Part shown: positions 61,937-64,000 of the stretch, piece by piece | Position numbering within the stretch: position 1 is the first letter of the stretch | Layout: each line of letters begins with the position of its first letter | NCBI GenBank assembly: GCA_963969495.1 | Contig: OZ018326.1 | Span: 3,367,444 to 3,431,443 of the forward strand | From: Ceratothoa steindachneri | Taxonomy: Eukaryota > Arthropoda > Malacostraca > Isopoda > Cymothoidae | Reading direction: 5' to 3' | DNA: 64,000 bases | Translations under genes and position numbers: made by a program | The notes under the pieces: generated by a model | Database searches by the model: none | Told to the model about the DNA's origin: nothing | The model's input: only the letters and a program-made list of their open reading frames with translations

Positions 61937-63545
61937 ATGGCATTTGAACCTAGAACATATCATGAAATTGAAAGCCTTTGGTTTGGCGCACCCTGCGCCA
62001 TTTGTGAAGTATTGTTGCCAACTTACAAAGATGTTATAAAATATGTTTTGTTTGAGCGAGAAAAGGAAAAGAACCTCAATAGAAAAAACCTGTCAATAAA
62101 AAAAATTCTCACATTAGTAGCGGAGAAGTTAATTTCTATTTTAAAAAGACCTCTATCATTTATGTCTCAATAGAGCTAGTTAGAAAAATAATTTTAAATT
62201 AGTATGCAAAATATCAGGCTGTAGTGAGAAATAGTAGCAGGAAAAATCTGATCTCATTCAAACCAAAATGTGATGATTTTACAAATAATGCAGAACAATT
62301 GTTTGATATTTCGTGTTGTAAATGCGATGGATTTGAAAACTGTTCTTGTAGCAAAGAAAAGAAGGTGCCGCCATTTGAGTAAACGTTTCTGGAAGACCAA
62401 CGGACAACTAGGAAAAAGGCAATAAGTAATATCGAAAAATTCAAGCAAAGAAGAATATTCAGAGTGCAGTTAAGAAGAATTGTGAGTATTGTCTCTTAAA
62501 TAAAGCATCTACTTCGACGGATAATATCGAATTGATTCTTCTTTCATCCAGCACAAAAACAGAATCTGCTGACGAAAGTAGCATCTATGAGCTTCCTTTA
62601 TCCGTAAAACGCTAGAAGTAAACAAAAAAATTGCATCCAAGACTCCATTTAAATTAATAAATTTGTCTGAATGTGTGTTGGCATATGACCACAATGGTAG
62701 GTCTGATCGAGCTGCAGTTTTCATAACAAGTTCAACCCTTAAGGACTTATTGTCCATTGAAGGCAAAGAAACTTCTGTAGTAGTTGACAGGTCAAAAGTT
62801 AGAAGAGAACGTGTGAAAGAACGTACTACACTACAGCAATAAATTAGATCGGATATTATATTCTATATATTTTGAGGGTAGAAAATATTACATACACATT
62901 TGTTATTGAGACGATGGGTGGAACTCATCATCATCAGAAGAAGAAAATGATAAAGCTCATCTCTATGATAGAAGAACCTGGTTCAGAATAATTTAGACAC
63001 CTAACAATGAAGACAGATTTTGCTAAAGCTATATGCGACGCAATCTTCTCGTATCTAGAGGCAAATAACGTCGCAACTGATAAACTCATTGCTATGGGAT
63101 GCATTAGAACGGCAGTAAATACAGGAATAAAAAGTGTCATCAGAATGTTAGAAGAAAAAATTATTAGACTACTGCATTGGCTCATTTGCCAGCTCCATGC
63201 CAATGAGCTCCCATTGTGCCATGCCATCACCAATTTGGATGGGAAAATAACGGGACATCGTGAAGCATTCAACATCTTCAAGACGGTGCAATTAATGCAA
63301 GGGGTGAACAAACAGGATGCTCTCTGATGATCAACTTGAAAACTTTATCCATCAACAACATAAATTAGATAATTAGAATTTTCTTTACTGCGCACAAACG
63401 GTTGAGATGATGCATCAAAGTGTTCACAGAAGCGTCACCAGCAGTTTGTGGAGAAGACAAACGGGACAACTAAATAAGGAATAAAATTGTGTCCAGGAGA
63501 AAAATGCCCTCATTTAATATCAAGAATGACTTCGTAATGAAAGGT
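61937..63545 (+). pseudogene. Near full-length decayed copy of the unclassified transposase-like family X (copy 2)
   Basis: Motifs in order, across at least three frameshifts: LLPTYKDVIKYVLFERE (61937-62173); LFDISCCKC (62299-62325) followed by CSCSKEKKVP, a four-cysteine CxC...CxC arrangement suggesting metal binding; FLEDQRTTRK (62386-62415); YDHNGRSDRAAVFITSSTLK (62684-62745); VVVDRSKVRRERVKER (about 62778-62822); EEPGSE near 62970; and from 63007 a frame with MGCIRTAVNTG and LLHWLICQLHANELPL (63169-63217) then LDGKITG. Further on, CAQTVEMMHQSVHRSV and RRKMPSFNIKNDFV (to about 63536). The C/H/NEL pattern recalls the late part of RNase H-like transposases such as hAT, but a DDE triad is not established. 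The motif order agrees with copy 1. Function is inferred. Confidence 0.6.
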
Positions 63546-64000
63546 AATGACATTACAAAAATGTAACTGCATTAAATAATTGAATATTGAATAATAGTGA
63601 AAATTTAAATATTCGAAGGTTAATTGTTTAATTTCTTCTATTTCAGAGTGATGATGAAAAATATCTACGGGTTGCATGGAAACAAATGGAAGAAAAGGAA
63701 GGAAAACTTATCGAGTAGTTAATAGATAATTTTTATTCAATAATTGTAAGTAGTAGTATTAATTGTAAAGTTTTATGGAAATATATTTTTTAAAAGTCTT
63801 ATGGAAATACTATACCTCGTATAGGACATAAATGTTGATGTAACAACTTGAAATTTGAAAACAGATAGAATTTTACGAGATTTTTGCTTTTTTTCAAAAT
63901 TTCAATTGCGTTGATGAACCTGGAACTATTAATATAGAAGTCTTAAATTTAACACGATAGTTTTTAAAGTTGGGTCCATCATAAAATCAGGGTTGGAAAA
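63546..64000. other. AT-rich end of window, possibly 3' part of the family X element
   Basis: A CDS-like scrap near 63640-63720 (tttcagagtgatgatgaaaa and following: SDDEKYLRVAWKQMEEKEGK) follows an acceptor-like ttctatttcag, so it could be a further exon of the family X remnant or chance. Otherwise nothing is recognised. Confidence 0.3.

Overview
This is an AT-rich, repeat-dominated piece of a eukaryotic genome, almost certainly from an arthropod. The only host coding sequence I can support is one internal exon (15464-15596, + strand) with canonical splice sites, encoding part of an immunoglobulin V-type domain that resembles the Sidestep family of arthropod axon-guidance receptors. The Penelope-like, CR1 and other transposon proteins are of types common in crustaceans and chelicerates. 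I lean towards a crustacean, but the sequence alone does not settle this. No operons, bacterial genes, CRISPR arrays or intact transposon genes are present.

Layout. 1-22,200: mostly intron-like or intergenic AT-rich DNA carrying the Sidestep-like exon, a 193-bp tandem duplication, small hairpins, (TA)n microsatellites, a Helitron-end-like motif, and an antisense remnant of an unclassified transposase-like family called 'family X' here (5284-5990). 22,300-23,630: a decayed Penelope-like retroelement. 23,832-24,996: an unclassified GC-richer unit bounded on both sides by (TA)n. 25,050-25,900: a Helitron-like, pyrimidine-rich repeat. 25,905-37,900: non-LTR retrotransposons of one family in both orientations (A sense, B antisense, F sense), with short element tails and (TA)n arrays between them. 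37,979-40,935: a second Helitron-like repeat split by a nested CR1 element. 41,010-41,790: a Penelope C-terminal half. 42,287-47,150: a large (TA)n array, a SINE candidate and antisense non-LTR element D. 47,632-48,170: a head-to-head pair of Penelope endonuclease fragments. 48,244-53,120: antisense non-LTR element C with internal duplications. 53,820-57,913: sense element E, preceded by promoter-like repeats and split near its 3' end by a piggyBac remnant with TTAA target duplications. 57,914-64,000: AT-rich DNA, a hAT-end-like repeat, and a longer decayed copy of family X (61,937-63,545).

How it fits together. Nothing here acts as a pathway; the window records repeated transposon insertion. 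Two patterns stand out. Non-LTR and SINE-like units repeatedly end in, or are bracketed by, (TA)n tracts, which suggests insertion into TA repeats or seeding of them. The two family X copies share a distinctive series of motifs that I recognise from unnamed arthropod proteins but cannot assign to a named transposase superfamily. All mobile-element genes seen carry stops or frameshifts.
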